A stretch of 64,000 bases of DNA from Lachnoclostridium sp. An138 (GCF_002160765.1 NZ_NFLF01000003.1:62001-126000); one strand, 5' to 3'; positions 1-8,934 are shown, counted from the stretch's first letter. Numbers and translations: made by a program. Notes: generated by a model not told the origin, from the letters alone.

Positions 1-1302
1 TTTGAGGCGATTACCGGCATGAATCTCCGGTATTTCGGACCGGGAGAATATCCCTATAAAACCATTCTCAAGGAAACGACCTGTGAGAGTGTGGCTTATG
101 ATTTGAGAGATATCGGATATGCAACCCACGCTATCCACAATAACAAGGCTACCTTCTACAGCCGCGCGGATGTGTTTAAAAATCTGGGCTTTGAGACTTA
201 CACCTCCAAGGAATATATGGATGTATCCAACACCACGGAAAACGGCTGGCTGAAGGATGAGGTGCTGATAGAACATATTCTGGACTGCCTGGATTCCACG
301 GCGCGCCAGGATTTCATTTATACCATCTCTGTCCAGGGACACGGCGAGTATCCCACGGAGAAGGTCCTGGAGGACCCGGCCATTCAGGTCACGGGAGCCG
401 AGACAGAGGAAAAGAACAACCAGTGGGAGTACTATGTAAATCAGCTTCATGAGATGGATCAGTTTATTGTAGACCTGATTGCGGCGCTGGACGCTTACGG
501 AGAGGATTACGTGCTCGTCATGTACGGCGATCACCTGCCCACTCTGGGACTTACGGTGGAGGATGTCAGCAACCGCTATCTCTTTGACACCACGTATGTG
601 ATCGTGGACAATGTGGGCCTGGAGAAGCAGGATCAGACTCTCTGCTCCTACCAGATCGCGGCGGAGGTTCTGAATCAGCTGGATATCCATACGGGAACCA
701 TGATGCAGTATCATCAGGCCCGCCGGAAGACCAAATGGTATATGGCGGATATGGAGCTTCTGCAGTATGATCTCCTTTACGGAGAACGGTATGCTTACGG
801 GGAAGACGGAGAAAGCCCCTATGAACCCACGGATATGCAGATGGGAATCCATCAGCCTTACATCCGCAATGTGGTGGCTCTGGAAGGCACGACGTATGTA
901 TTCGGCCAGAACTTTACCACTGCCTCGAAGATCTATGTGGACGGCGAATATCAAAGCACTTCCTTTATCAATGATCACGTACTCCGTCTGAAGAAGACGG
1001 TTCTGGACAGTGACGCGGAGATTGCCGTGAAGCAGCTGGCGCCCGGAAAGGCAAGGCGTGTCCTGAGCGAGGGAAATACCTACAGCTTCCATTATGAGGA
1101 GCCGGAGGAAGAAGTGAGCACAGACACAGAGAGTACGGATACAGAGAGTACGGACGCGCTGGACGGCGGCACGCAGGAAACAGACGCGCAGAACACAGAC
1201 ACACAGAATACAGACGCGCAGGAAATAGACGCGCAGAACACAGACACACAGAACACCGGGCAGGACAGCAGTATACAGGAAGGGACAGGCGAAGCAGCAT
1301 GA
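1..1302 (+). CDS. LTA synthase-like sulfatase family protein, 3' part only
   Basis: The reading frame is open from base 1, so the N-terminus (normally a membrane domain of several helices) lies outside the window; the ATG at 19 is internal. The visible 433 residues carry the end of an alkaline-phosphatase/sulfatase fold, with the YGDH metal-site motif near residue 175. This is typical of lipoteichoic acid synthase or phosphoglycerol transferase enzymes, which move glycerophosphate from phosphatidylglycerol to a surface polymer outside the membrane. After the catalytic part comes a beta-rich segment (about residues 290-365) and then a low-complexity tail rich in Thr, Asp, Gln and Asn. The stop codon overlaps the folC start (ATGA). 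Family is clear; exact polymer substrate is not. Confidence 0.8.
   Translation, partial: FEAITGMNLRYFGPGEYPYKTILKETTCESVAYDLRDIGYATHAIHNNKATFYSRADVFKNLGFETYTSKEYMDVSNTTENGWLKDEVLIEHILDCLDSTARQDFIYTISVQGHGEYPTEKVLEDPAIQVTGAETEEKNNQWEYYVNQLHEMDQFIVDLIAALDAYGEDYVLVMYGDHLPTLGLTVEDVSNRYLFDTTYVIVDNVGLEKQDQTLCSYQIAAEVLNQLDIHTGTMMQYHQARRKTKWYMADMELLQYDLLYGERYAYGEDGESPYEPTDMQMGIHQPYIRNVVALEGTTYVFGQNFTTASKIYVDGEYQSTSFINDHVLRLKKTVLDSDAEIAVKQLAPGKARRVLSEGNTYSFHYEEPEEEVSTDTESTDTESTDALDGGTQETDAQNTDTQNTDAQEIDAQNTDTQNTGQDSSIQEGTGEAA
1179..1257 (+). repeat. In-frame short tandem repeats encoding a TD(A/T)QNTD-type tail
   Basis: A run of 12-nt units built on GACGCGCAG and GACACACAG encodes repeated TDAQ/TDTQN peptides at the C-terminus of the sulfatase. 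Preceding units encode STDTE repeats. Such DNA can gain or lose units by slippage without breaking the frame; the tail is probably disordered. Confidence 0.75.
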
Positions 1303-2603
1303 CATACCAGGAAGCGGTGGCTTATATTGATGAGACGCCAAAGTTTACGAAGAAAAATTCTCTCGAGCACACACGGGCTTTTTTAAAACGGCTGGGAGAT
1401 CCCCAGGAGAACATGAAAATTCTTCATGTGGCGGGAACGAATGGAAAAGGCTCCGTCTGCTCTTTCCTGGCGTCCATGCTGAAAGCGGCCGGGAAGAGGA
1501 CGGGACTTTTTACCTCCCCCCATCTGGTGAAAATCAACGAACGCTTTGTGGTTGACGAGGAAGAGATTGGTGATGAGGAGTTTCTGGAGGCCTTTCATAC
1601 AGTCATGGACTGCGTGAGGGAGATGAGAGAAGAAGGCTATCCCCATCCCACCTATTTTGAGCTGCTCTTTCTGATCGGCATGAAGATCTTTGAGAAGGCG
1701 GGAGTGGAATATCTGGTGCTGGAGACGGGGCTGGGCGGACGCCTGGACGCTACGAATTCCATCGCGCATCCGCTGGTGACTGTGATCACCTCCATCAGCC
1801 TGGATCATACGGAATATCTGGGAGACACCATTGCGGCTATTGCCGGAGAAAAGGCAGGCATCATCAAGGAAGGCGTACCGGTGGTCTATGACGCTTCCTG
1901 CCCGGAATCGGCAGAGGTTATCCGGAAAAAGGCGGAGGAGCTGCACGCGCCGGCCTACGGAATCACGCCGAAAATGTATAAAATTTCCAAAACCACAAAG
2001 AAACATATTGATTTTTGTATTGATTGTGGGTATTATGATTGTATTGAACTGACCATTTCCAGCGTGGCGGAGTATCAGGTAAAAAATGCCGCGGAAGCGG
2101 TGACAGCCATCCGTGTCATGGAGCAGGGCGGAGAATTTTCCGACGAGGTGATTCGAAGCGGAATTGAAAAAATGCGCTGGCAGGGAAGAATGGAGCAGGT
2201 GCTGCCGGGAGTCATCATAGACGGCGCCCACAACGAGGCAGGCGTAGAAGAATTTGTAAAGACAGCCAGACGGCTGGAGGCGGATGATCCGGTGACTCTG
2301 CTCTTCGCGGCGGTGGGAGACAAGGATTACCGGCATATGATAGAGACGATCTGCCGGGAGCTCCGTCTGGAACGTGTGATTGTCACAGAGGTCGGGGGCT
2401 ACCGAAGCGTGGATGTGAGGAAGCCCGAGGCGCTTTTTCGGGAGTTCGGACAGAAGCAGGTGACGGCCTGTCCGGATGTGGAAGAGGCATTTGACGAGGC
2501 GATGAAGGAAAAAGGAGACGGCATACTTTTCTGTGTCGGTTCTCTGTATCTGGTAGGAAGCATAAAGAGTATTTTGAAGAAAAGGAGGACAGCACATGAT
2601 TGA
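1299..2603 (+). CDS. folC: Bifunctional folylpolyglutamate synthase/dihydrofolate synthase
   Basis: Cytosolic ATP-dependent ligase that adds glutamate to dihydropteroate and to folates, so retaining and activating the cofactor. The 434-residue length is usual. Visible motifs are the P-loop AGTNGKGS near residue 45, the TSPHLV and NERF block after it, the ETGLGGRLDATN block near 143-154, and DGAHNEAG near 310 in the C-terminal domain characteristic of Mur ligases. The ATG overlaps the preceding stop by 4 bases, so translation is probably coupled. The gene overlaps the following 49-codon ORF by 8 bases. Confidence 0.95.
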   Translation: MTYQEAVAYIDETPKFTKKNSLEHTRAFLKRLGDPQENMKILHVAGTNGKGSVCSFLASMLKAAGKRTGLFTSPHLVKINERFVVDEEEIGDEEFLEAFHTVMDCVREMREEGYPHPTYFELLFLIGMKIFEKAGVEYLVLETGLGGRLDATNSIAHPLVTVITSISLDHTEYLGDTIAAIAGEKAGIIKEGVPVVYDASCPESAEVIRKKAEELHAPAYGITPKMYKISKTTKKHIDFCIDCGYYDCIELTISSVAEYQVKNAAEAVTAIRVMEQGGEFSDEVIRSGIEKMRWQGRMEQVLPGVIIDGAHNEAGVEEFVKTARRLEADDPVTLLFAAVGDKDYRHMIETICRELRLERVIVTEVGGYRSVDVRKPEALFREFGQKQVTACPDVEEAFDEAMKEKGDGILFCVGSLYLVGSIKSILKKRRTAHD

Positions 2604-2745
2604 TTTTGAAGAAGAACTGAAGAAATTTCATCCGAGCCTGGAAGTGGAACAGGTAGAAGAAAATGTGTATAAGAATAAGCCGAAGGATATGGCAGATCTT
2701 CTTGACGAGATGCTGAAGGAAATGAAGGGCGGCAGCCGTTTTTAG
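2596..2745 (+). CDS. Small acidic protein of unknown function (49 aa)
   Basis: An ATG preceded by AAAGGAGG (inside the end of folC) opens a 49-codon frame that ends in TAG at 2743-2745, 11 bases before the next gene. The product is highly charged (runs of E and K), with a predicted amphipathic C-terminal helix (DMADLLDEMLKEMKGG). It has no signal peptide or membrane segment. Strong ribosome site, tight packing between two genes and ordinary codon use argue that it is real. I do not recognise a family and assign no function. Confidence 0.65.
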   Translation: MIDFEEELKKFHPSLEVEQVEENVYKNKPKDMADLLDEMLKEMKGGSRF

Positions 2746-2756
2746 AGGAGGAACCT

Positions 2757-4190
2757 ATGCGTTGTATAAAATGTGGAGCGGTACTGACCGATCCCGGCTA
2801 CTGCAGCTCCTGCGGGACGGAAATTCAGATATATAAAAGGCTTATCAGGCTGTCCAATACCTATTACAATATGGGACTGGAAAAGGCGAAGGTGCGGAAT
2901 CTTTCAGGCGCCGTGCAGGATCTGCGGCACAGTCTGGAGCTGAATAAGAACAATATACAGGCCAGAAACCTGCTGGGACTGATCTGTTTTGAGGTGGGCG
3001 ACGTGGTATCGGCTTTGACCGAATGGATCATCAGCAAGAACCTGGAGCCGGAGAAAAACATCGCAGACGAGTATATCAACGCGATTCAGGCAAATCCGGC
3101 GCGGCTTGACACGATCAATCAGACCATTAAGAAATACAATCAGTCTCTGCTGTACTGCCAGCAGGGAAGCGAGGATCTGGCAATCATCCAGCTGAAGAAG
3201 GTGCTGTCTTTGAATCCCAAGCTGGTGAAGGCTCATCAGCTCCTGGCCCTCCTTTACATCAAGACGGAGGAATACGAGCGGGCGGAACGGGAACTGAAGA
3301 GAGCTCTGGCCATCGATAAGACGGACAATGTTTCGCTTCATTATCAGGCTGAGCTGGCGGAGCTGACCGGAAAGCCGGCGGGACGTTCCCCGAAGGCGGA
3401 AAAGGAAAAGAAGGATGGGAAGAATCCGGATATCATTTCCTATACCAGCGGAAATGAGACGATCATCATGCCGGCTGCCTATAAGGAAAACACCGGCGTC
3501 AATGTGATCCTGAATATCTTTATCGGCCTGGTGGTGGGCGTGGCTCTCATGTGGTTCCTTGCGGTCCCGGCAAAGGTACAGTCGGTGCGCAGTGAGACGG
3601 CGGACCAGATCCGGGAATACAGCGATCAGCTGGCAGCCAGGCAGACGGAGATCAATGATCTGCAGAGCCAGCTGGATGCCCTGCAGGGAGACGGACAGAC
3701 AGAGGAAGAGACGGCGGAAGCAGAAAGCAATGATTATGAACTTCTGATTGACGCCTATACAAGCTTCCAGGCCAGCGATACAGAAGGAGCGGCGGCTTCT
3801 CTGGATCAGGTGGACCCGGAACAGCTTTCGGATAATGCCAGAGCAATTTACAATGAGATTTACGGCACGGTGCATGCAGATGAGGTGCAGGCCCTCTTTG
3901 ACGCGGGCTCGGCGGCTTACGATGCGCAGAACTATGAAGAAGCCGTTACGAATCTGCAGCGGGTGGTAGACTATGACGAGCGCTACAGTGATGGCTACGC
4001 GCTCTATTACCTGGCCCGTTCTTACGAGAATCTGGGGCAGAATGACCAGGCGCTGGAGATGTTCCAGAGATTTGCCGCGGCCTACCCCGGCACGCAGCGG
4101 GCGACCTATTCCAATAACGCCATAGCGCGGCTGCAGCAGGCGGGCGCTCAGAATCAGACGGGAGCTCAGTCCGGTACCCAGACGCAGTAA
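2757..4190 (+). CDS. Zinc-ribbon, membrane-anchored TPR protein
   Basis: 477 residues. It begins with a four-cysteine zinc ribbon (CIKCG ... CSSCG, residues 3-21). Several TPR-like helical repeats follow (about 30-205), then a charged linker and one membrane segment (about 245-270, VILNIFIGLVVGVALMWFL). A short coiled coil with repeated Q/L (about 280-310) precedes a second TPR block (about 330-470), which ends in a Gln/Gly/Thr-rich tail. This order suggests a cytosolic N-terminus and an external TPR domain that assembles other proteins. It is widespread in Lachnospiraceae-type genomes as a tetratricopeptide-repeat protein, but no reaction can be assigned. Start chosen for GAGGAGG 9 bases upstream. 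Confidence 0.85.
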   Translation: MRCIKCGAVLTDPGYCSSCGTEIQIYKRLIRLSNTYYNMGLEKAKVRNLSGAVQDLRHSLELNKNNIQARNLLGLICFEVGDVVSALTEWIISKNLEPEKNIADEYINAIQANPARLDTINQTIKKYNQSLLYCQQGSEDLAIIQLKKVLSLNPKLVKAHQLLALLYIKTEEYERAERELKRALAIDKTDNVSLHYQAELAELTGKPAGRSPKAEKEKKDGKNPDIISYTSGNETIIMPAAYKENTGVNVILNIFIGLVVGVALMWFLAVPAKVQSVRSETADQIREYSDQLAARQTEINDLQSQLDALQGDGQTEEETAEAESNDYELLIDAYTSFQASDTEGAAASLDQVDPEQLSDNARAIYNEIYGTVHADEVQALFDAGSAAYDAQNYEEAVTNLQRVVDYDERYSDGYALYYLARSYENLGQNDQALEMFQRFAAAYPGTQRATYSNNAIARLQQAGAQNQTGAQSGTQTQ

Positions 4191-4218
4191 AGAAAACAGA
4201 AGAGAAACCCTGAAGCGA

Positions 4219-4249
4219 GGGGCATACCAGAGATGGTATGTCCCTTTTA
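4219..4249 (+). terminator. Rho-independent terminator after the TPR gene
   Basis: Stem GGGCATACC / GGTATGTCCC with loop AGAGAT, followed directly by TTTTATTAT. It separates the folC-TPR unit from the spoIIA operon. Confidence 0.85.
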
Positions 4250-4290
4250 TTATATTGCAGAAACAGAGATGGAAATGGAGGAATGGCAGA

Positions 4291-4671
4291 GTGAGAGGAA
4301 GTATGAAGCGGAAAAAGAGCCGGGGCGCCGCGGGGACGGACTCCGGCATGAAGGTGGAGAACAGAAGCTTAAGAATCAGAGTCCCGGCGGAGCTGGATCA
4401 CCACAGCGCAGCTCAGATCTGCGCGCAGGCGGATGAACTGGTACGGACGCAGGATATCAGGGAGATTGTCTTTGATTTTTCCCGGACAGTTTTCTGCGAC
4501 AGCTCAGGTGTCGGTATGCTGATGGGCAGGTACAAGATGATGCAGGCCCTGGGCGGAACGGTGAAGGCAGTGCGGGTGCAGGGCAGGGTGGAGAGAATTC
4601 TGATGCTGTCCGGCGTGATGAAGGTGATTCCGGTAGAGAGGGAACAGGGAGGAAATGATGATGAAAAATGA
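4291..4671 (+). CDS. spoIIAA: Anti-sigma F factor antagonist SpoIIAA
   Basis: STAS-domain protein that binds SpoIIAB and frees sigma F in the forespore when dephosphorylated. ELDHHSA near the N-terminus and FCDSSGVGMLMGRY match the family; the serine of DSSG is the SpoIIAB phosphorylation site. Start is uncertain. GTG 4291 has GGAGG nine bases upstream and gives 126 residues. ATG 4303 is also possible. ATG 4348 gives 107 residues, beginning where typical SpoIIAA proteins begin. The first 19 residues (very basic) would be an unusual extension. The end overlaps spoIIAB by 11 bases. Confidence 0.93.
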   Translation: MRGSMKRKKSRGAAGTDSGMKVENRSLRIRVPAELDHHSAAQICAQADELVRTQDIREIVFDFSRTVFCDSSGVGMLMGRYKMMQALGGTVKAVRVQGRVERILMLSGVMKVIPVEREQGGNDDEK

Positions 4672-5089
4672 GATGTGTCTGGAATTTGACAGTATTTCGG
4701 CCAATGAGGCATTTGCAAGGGTAACTGTGGCAGCCTTTATGACACAGATGAATCCCAGCATGGAGGAGGTGGCTGACGTGAAGACAGCCGTCTCTGAGGC
4801 AGTGACAAACGCCATCATCCACGGATATGAGGGAGAAGTACATAAAATAGTCATCCGGGGCAGAATCGATGGCGAATGGCTGGAGCTTTCCGTGGAGGAC
4901 CGGGGAGTGGGAATCGCTGATGTGGAAAAAGCCATGGAGCCTCTGTATACCACCCGCCCGGAGCTGGAACGTTCCGGCATGGGATTTCTTTTCATGGAGG
5001 CATTTATGGATGAAGTAAAAGTGGAATCAGAGCCGGGAAAGGGTACGGCAGTCATGATGAAAAAACGGATCGGCCAGCGGGGGGAATAA
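4661..5089 (+). CDS. spoIIAB: Anti-sigma F factor and serine kinase SpoIIAB
   Basis: GHKL-fold kinase (142 aa) that holds sigma F inactive and phosphorylates SpoIIAA. The N-box (EAVTNAIIHGY, about residues 44-54) and the G1 box (VEDRGVGIAD) are present, followed by GMGFLFME. Three consecutive in-frame ATGs exist at 4655, 4658 and 4661. The third is chosen because GGGAGG lies 8 bases before it and because the protein then starts MKNEM, as in known SpoIIAB. It overlaps spoIIAA and is 3 bases from sigF, the classic three-gene operon. Confidence 0.95.
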   Translation: MKNEMCLEFDSISANEAFARVTVAAFMTQMNPSMEEVADVKTAVSEAVTNAIIHGYEGEVHKIVIRGRIDGEWLELSVEDRGVGIADVEKAMEPLYTTRPELERSGMGFLFMEAFMDEVKVESEPGKGTAVMMKKRIGQRGE

Positions 5090-5092
5090 ACC

Positions 5093-5806
5093 ATGGACCG
5101 CACGGAGGAGCTGATTCGGAGGTCACAGGACGGAGATAAAGCGGCGCGGGAGACACTGATAGAGGAAAACCTGGGACTCATCCACCATGTGGTGAAGCGT
5201 TTTCTGGGCAGAGGCGTGGAAGCGGAGGACCTGTTTCAGATAGGCGCGGTGGGCCTGGTGAAGGCAGTGGATCGTTTTGACTTAAGCTTTGGTGTGCGGT
5301 TTTCCACCTACGCTGTTCCGATGATCGCCGGGGAAATCAAACGCTTTCTGCGGGACGACAGTATGATCAAGGTCAGCCGCTCTCTGAAAGAGCTGGCGGT
5401 AAAGGCCGCCAGGCTACGGGAGCAGCTGCTGATGGAGAGAGGGGAGGAGCCCGGGGTGGATGAGCTTGCCAGGCGTCTGAAGGTAGAGCCGGAAGAGCTG
5501 GTGCAGGCCATGGACAGCAGCATAGAGGTGGAATCTCTTCAAAAAGTTATCTGCCAGGGCAGCAGTGAGGGAGTAAGCCTGATGGAACGGGTGGAGCAGG
5601 GGCATGACGAACAGGAGGAGCTTCTGCGCCGTATGCTGCTGGAAGAACTGCTGTCTTCTCTGGAGCCCAGAGAGCGGAGGCTCATTGTCCTCCGGTTCTT
5701 TTATGACAGAACCCAGACCCAGGTGGCCATGGAGCTTGGAATGTCCCAGGTTCAGGTGTCCAGGCTGGAGAAAAAGATCCTTTCCGCGCTGAAGGAAAAA
5801 ATGTAG
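5093..5806 (+). CDS. sigF: Forespore RNA polymerase sigma factor F
   Basis: 237-residue sigma-70 family protein. Region 2 (DLFQIGAVGLVKAVDRFDLSFGVRFSTYAVPMI, split here only by reading) follows the N-terminus. Region 3 is at about 115-150. Region 4 ends with a helix-turn-helix (TQTQVAMELGMSQVQVSRLEKK, about 206-227). It directs the first forespore transcription programme and is held by SpoIIAB. In Bacillus subtilis the spoVA operon follows directly; here an amino-acid importer intervenes. No clear terminator is visible after it; a weak hairpin near 5827-5855 precedes ATTTTT. Confidence 0.96.
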   Translation: MDRTEELIRRSQDGDKAARETLIEENLGLIHHVVKRFLGRGVEAEDLFQIGAVGLVKAVDRFDLSFGVRFSTYAVPMIAGEIKRFLRDDSMIKVSRSLKELAVKAARLREQLLMERGEEPGVDELARRLKVEPEELVQAMDSSIEVESLQKVICQGSSEGVSLMERVEQGHDEQEELLRRMLLEELLSSLEPRERRLIVLRFFYDRTQTQVAMELGMSQVQVSRLEKKILSALKEKM

Positions 5807-5908
5807 GCAAATCCGGGACAGAAGGCGCCCGGAAGCTCCAGGGGGTGTATTTTTATGCCTGAAATGGGAAAAAACTGCATACTTTTCCGTTGATTTTGTA
5901 AAAAAGCC

Positions 5909-5937
5909 TTGAAAAACGGCGGTTCAGGGGCTATAAT
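5909..5937 (+). promoter_or_regulatory. Sigma-A promoter of the amino-acid ABC operon
   Basis: TTGAAA at 5909-5914 and TATAAT at 5932-5937 with a 17-bp spacer. Transcription should start near 5944, just before the leader hairpin. Confidence 0.85.
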
Positions 5938-5949
5938 GTCCGAAGAAAC

Positions 5950-5999
5950 AACAGGGTTTCATATCTATCCGATAAGAGCGGCTGGAGTGAAGCCCTGTT
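5950..5999 (+). promoter_or_regulatory. Structured 5' leader hairpin of the amino-acid ABC operon
   Basis: AACAGGGTTTCA (5950-5961) pairs with TGAAGCCCTGTT (5988-5999), 12 pairs with one G-U, enclosing a 26-nt loop. It begins within about 10 nt of the predicted transcript start. No strong U-tract follows (TTCTTA only), so it is more like a stabilising or ligand/protein-responsive leader than a plain terminator. I do not recognise a riboswitch class. Confidence 0.65.
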
Positions 6000-6029
6000 T
6001 CTTACAGCTTAAAACAGGAGGGTAAAGTT

Positions 6030-6929
6030 ATGAAAAAAAGATTGCTTGCAATGTTGATGGCAGCAGTTTTTGCTGTATCACTTACAGCCTGTGGTTCTTC
6101 AGGCGGCAGCTCTGACACGGAAGGAAACGCGGCGGAGACAGAAGACGCGTCTGCCGGCGAGACGGCGGATTCCGGTGATAAAAAGGTGCTGAGGGTAGCC
6201 ATGGAGTGTTCCTACGCTCCGTATAACTGGACGCAGCCGGATGATTCCAACGGCGCGGTTCCCATCAGCGGAAGTTCCGATTACGCATACGGTTACGACG
6301 TTATGATGGCGCAGCATATTGCGGACGAGCTGGGCTATGAGCTGGAGATTGTAAAGCTTGACTGGGATTCTCTGGTGCCGGCCGTACAGTCCGGAACCGT
6401 AGACTGCGCGATTGCAGGCCAGTCCATTACCTCAGAGCGTCTTGAGATGGTAGATTTTACAGAGCCTTATTACTATGCGACGATTATTACTCTGGTAAAA
6501 GAGGACAGCCCCTATGCGAACGCCCAGGGTGTGGCGGATCTGGCAGGAGCAAGCTGTACCTCCCAGCTGGGAACCATCTGGTATGACGTATGCCTGCCCC
6601 AGATTCAGGACGCTGATATTCAGGCTGCTCAGGAGTCTGCTCCGGCCATGCTGGTAGCCCTGGAGAGCGGACGTGTGGATCTGGTAGTGACAGATATGCC
6701 CACAGGTACTGCCGCGACTGTAGCTTATCCGGATCTGAAGCTTCTGGATTTTGCCGGAACAGATGATGATTTTGAGGTATCCGAGGAAGAGATCAATATC
6801 GGAATCTCCGTGCAGAAGGGAAATACAGAGCTTCTGGACGCCATGAACAGCGTATTGTCCCAGATGACTGCAGACGATTTCAACAGCATGATGGACGAGG
6901 CGATTTCCGTTCAGCCGCTGTCTGAGTAA
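6030..6929 (+). CDS. Amino-acid ABC transporter substrate-binding lipoprotein
   Basis: 299 residues. A lipoprotein signal (MKKRLLAMLMAAVFAVSLTA then Cys21) precedes a Ser/Gly/Glu-rich linker and a type-3 solute-binding domain from about residue 50. Family landmarks are SYAPYNW, YGYDVMMAQHIADELG and the DWDSLVPAVQSG/IAGQSIT region, then FTEPYYYA. This family binds polar, basic or acidic amino acids outside the membrane and delivers them to the permease encoded next. First gene of a three-gene operon with strong RBS (AGGAGGG). The exact amino acid cannot be read from sequence. Confidence 0.92.
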   Translation: MKKRLLAMLMAAVFAVSLTACGSSGGSSDTEGNAAETEDASAGETADSGDKKVLRVAMECSYAPYNWTQPDDSNGAVPISGSSDYAYGYDVMMAQHIADELGYELEIVKLDWDSLVPAVQSGTVDCAIAGQSITSERLEMVDFTEPYYYATIITLVKEDSPYANAQGVADLAGASCTSQLGTIWYDVCLPQIQDADIQAAQESAPAMLVALESGRVDLVVTDMPTGTAATVAYPDLKLLDFAGTDDDFEVSEEEINIGISVQKGNTELLDAMNSVLSQMTADDFNSMMDEAISVQPLSE

Positions 6930-6959
6930 AGATAAGAGAAAGGGAGCCGTGAACCAAAG

Positions 6960-7766
6960 ATGACTGTTTCTCAGATGAATTTTTTTGAAAGAATTGTATA
7001 TCTGCTGCAGGAGTATGGTCCTTCCTATCTGAAAGGAGCGGGGGCCACACTTGCTATCGCAGTAGTATCCACGGCGATCGGCTGCCTGATCGGCTTTGTC
7101 GTGGGTGTGATACAGACCATTCCCGTAGACAGAAAGCGCGACAGCCTGGCCAAAAGAGGCGTGCTGGGTGTGGTCAAGGCGGTTATGAAGGCATATGTGG
7201 AGCTGTTCCGCGGAACGCCCATGATCGTACAGGCTACATTTATCTATTACGGTATGTCACAGGTGTTTGACATTCAGCTTGGCATGTGGTCGTCAGCCTT
7301 TCTGATTGTATCCATCAATACGGGAGCCTATATGGCCGAGTCTGTCCGCGGCGGAATCATTTCCATCGATCCGGGCCAGACAGAGGGCGCGAAGGCTATC
7401 GGCATGAACCATGTGCAGACCATGTGTTATGTGATTCTGCCTCAGGCCCTGCGAAATATTATGCCCCAGATCGGAAATAACCTGATCATCAATATCAAGG
7501 ATACCTCCGTGCTGTTTTCTATCGGCGTTACCGAGCTCTTTGCCGTTCACCGGAGCGTGTCCGGCGCGCTGTATACCTACTTTGAGTCGGCAACGATCGT
7601 TATGGTGGTATACCTGATTATGACCGTTGTCTGCTCCCGTCTGCTGCGAATCTGGGAACGGAAGATGGACGGCGACGCCAATTATGAGCTGGTAGATACC
7701 ATGGGTATCGGAGATCAGCTCCGCACATCGAACATAGAGAAGAGAGCGGAGAGGAGGAAGAGATGA
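6960..7766 (+). CDS. Amino-acid ABC transporter permease (HisM/GlnP type)
   Basis: 268-residue inner-membrane protein with about five hydrophobic segments. It carries the family inner-membrane loop ([22 protein letters not shown], about residues 140-161, the EAA loop that docks with the ATPase). [11 protein letters not shown] near residue 81 is also typical of polar amino-acid permeases. It lies 30 bases after the binding-protein gene and overlaps the ATPase gene by 4 bases. The C-terminal 25 residues are charged and cytoplasmic. Confidence 0.93.
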   Translation: MTVSQMNFFERIVYLLQEYGPSYLKGAGATLAIAVVSTAIGCLIGFVVGVIQTIPVDRKRDSLAKRGVLGVVKAVMKAYVELFRGTPMIVQATFIYYGMSQVFDIQLGMWSSAFLIVSINTGAYMAESVRGGIISIDPGQTEGAKAIGMNHVQTMCYVILPQALRNIMPQIGNNLIINIKDTSVLFSIGVTELFAVHRSVSGALYTYFESATIVMVVYLIMTVVCSRLLRIWERKMDGDANYELVDTMGIGDQLRTSNIEKRAERRKR

Positions 7767-8518
7767 TGAGCCGTGGAGAGGAAATCTTAAAAATATCCCA
7801 TCTGAGCAAAAGCTTCGGAAGCCATGGGGTGCTTAAGGACATTGATTTTGAAGTCTGCAGGGGCGACGTGGTTTCCATCATCGGAGCCTCCGGTTCCGGA
7901 AAATCCACAATGCTCCGCTGTGTGAATCTCCTGGAAGAACCAAGCGGCGGACAGATTCTGTTCCATGGACAGGATATCACCGATCCGAAGATGAATGTGC
8001 CGGCCTACCGCGCAAAGGTGGGCATGGTATTCCAGAGCTTTAACCTGTTCAACAATATGACGGTGCTGGAAAACTGTATCGTCGGACAGGTAAAGGTGGC
8101 AAAGAAGGAAAAGGCAGAGGCCCATGAAAACGCCATCCACTACCTCAGAAAAGTAGGCATGGACTCCTTCATGAACGCAAAGCCGCGGCAGCTGTCCGGC
8201 GGTCAGAAACAGCGTGTGGCCATTGCCCGTGCCCTTGCCATGGAGCCGGAGGTGCTGCTTTTTGATGAGCCCACCTCTGCCCTCGACCCGCAGATGGTAG
8301 GCGAGGTGCTTAACGTTATGGAGGAGCTGGCAAGAGAAGGCCTGACCATGCTGGTGGTAACCCATGAGATGGCATTTGCCCGCGATGTGTCCAGCCATGT
8401 GATTTATATGTCGGATGGAGTCATAGAGGAAGAAGGAACGCCGGATCAGATCTTCGGAGCCCCCAGGAGCGAGAAGACGCGGGAGTTCCTGTCCAGATTC
8501 CGGAAGACGACGGTGTAG
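7763..8518 (+). CDS. Amino-acid ABC transporter ATP-binding protein (GlnQ type)
   Basis: 251-residue ATPase. Walker [10 protein letters not shown] (about 39-47), Q-loop [11 protein letters not shown], signature LSGGQKQR (about 141-148), Walker [13 protein letters not shown] and the switch histidine in VVTHEM are all intact. The RBS GGAGGAAGAG lies inside the end of the permease gene. Last gene of the importer operon; 36 bases after its stop begins hairpin repeat copy A. Confidence 0.95.
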   Translation: MMSRGEEILKISHLSKSFGSHGVLKDIDFEVCRGDVVSIIGASGSGKSTMLRCVNLLEEPSGGQILFHGQDITDPKMNVPAYRAKVGMVFQSFNLFNNMTVLENCIVGQVKVAKKEKAEAHENAIHYLRKVGMDSFMNAKPRQLSGGQKQRVAIARALAMEPEVLLFDEPTSALDPQMVGEVLNVMEELAREGLTMLVVTHEMAFARDVSSHVIYMSDGVIEEEGTPDQIFGAPRSEKTREFLSRFRKTTV

Positions 8519-8554
8519 GATTTTTATAAAGTGTGATGCAACTGCTGTGAATAC

Positions 8555-8691
8555 GCCTGGCGGTTTCTGTATCCTGTGTTCGGGCGTCTCATGGACAGGT
8601 GTATGTCTCCGGACGGACCAAAAAGCGGTCCGCCTGATCCATACACCTGTCCATGAGAAGCCGGACACTGGGATATCAGAAACCGCCAGGC
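8555..8691 (+). repeat. Long hairpin repeat, copy A
   Basis: One 137-nt stem-loop. The basal arm at 8555-8574 pairs with 8671-8691, 20 pairs with one bulged T. GTGTTCGG (8576-8583) pairs with CCGGACAC (8661-8668). An 18-bp perfect stem joins 8588-8605 and 8640-8657. The apex is GGACGGACC-AAAAAGC-GGTCCGCC (8611-8634). The same apical motif and TTCTGTATCC/GATATCAGAA landmarks recur in copies B, C and D. It follows the ABC ATPase stop by 36 bases. Confidence 0.93.
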
Positions 8692-8793
8692 TTACGTCAC
8701 GGCAGTTTTTATATTTTAGAAAAATCCGATGTGTTTCACGGCATTTTTATTTTATCAGAAAAATCTGTATGTCCGCTGGGCTGCCTGGGGCGG

Positions 8794-8934
8794 TCACCCC
8801 TTATAATGAGGGATTGATTCTACGTCGTATTTGTAATTGGGCGTGAGATCCAGATAGGGATAACGCTCTACAGTTGCACGGATTTCCAGTGTTCTCCGGT
8901 CGGTATCGCCGTAAAGGGGTGTGAAAGACTGCAT
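8794..8934 (-). CDS. Possible small ORF or gene remnant (46 aa)
   Basis: In the 8692-8986 gap, the minus strand holds ATG (8934) to TGA (8794), encoding 46 residues rich in Tyr, Arg and Asp (for example RATVERYPYLDLTPNY). Composition resembles a folded protein more than random DNA, but there is no good ribosome site, and the start lies on the spoVA promoter. It may be the tail of a decayed gene. No family recognised. Confidence 0.25.
   Translation of the reverse strand: MQSFTPLYGDTDRRTLEIRATVERYPYLDLTPNYKYDVESIPHYKG

Noticed and set aside
968-1370. Long minus-strand frames rich in Cys, Ser and Val opposite the repeat tail of the sulfatase gene
   Set aside because: They are a product of the repetitive plus-strand codons, have no ribosome site and look like no protein.
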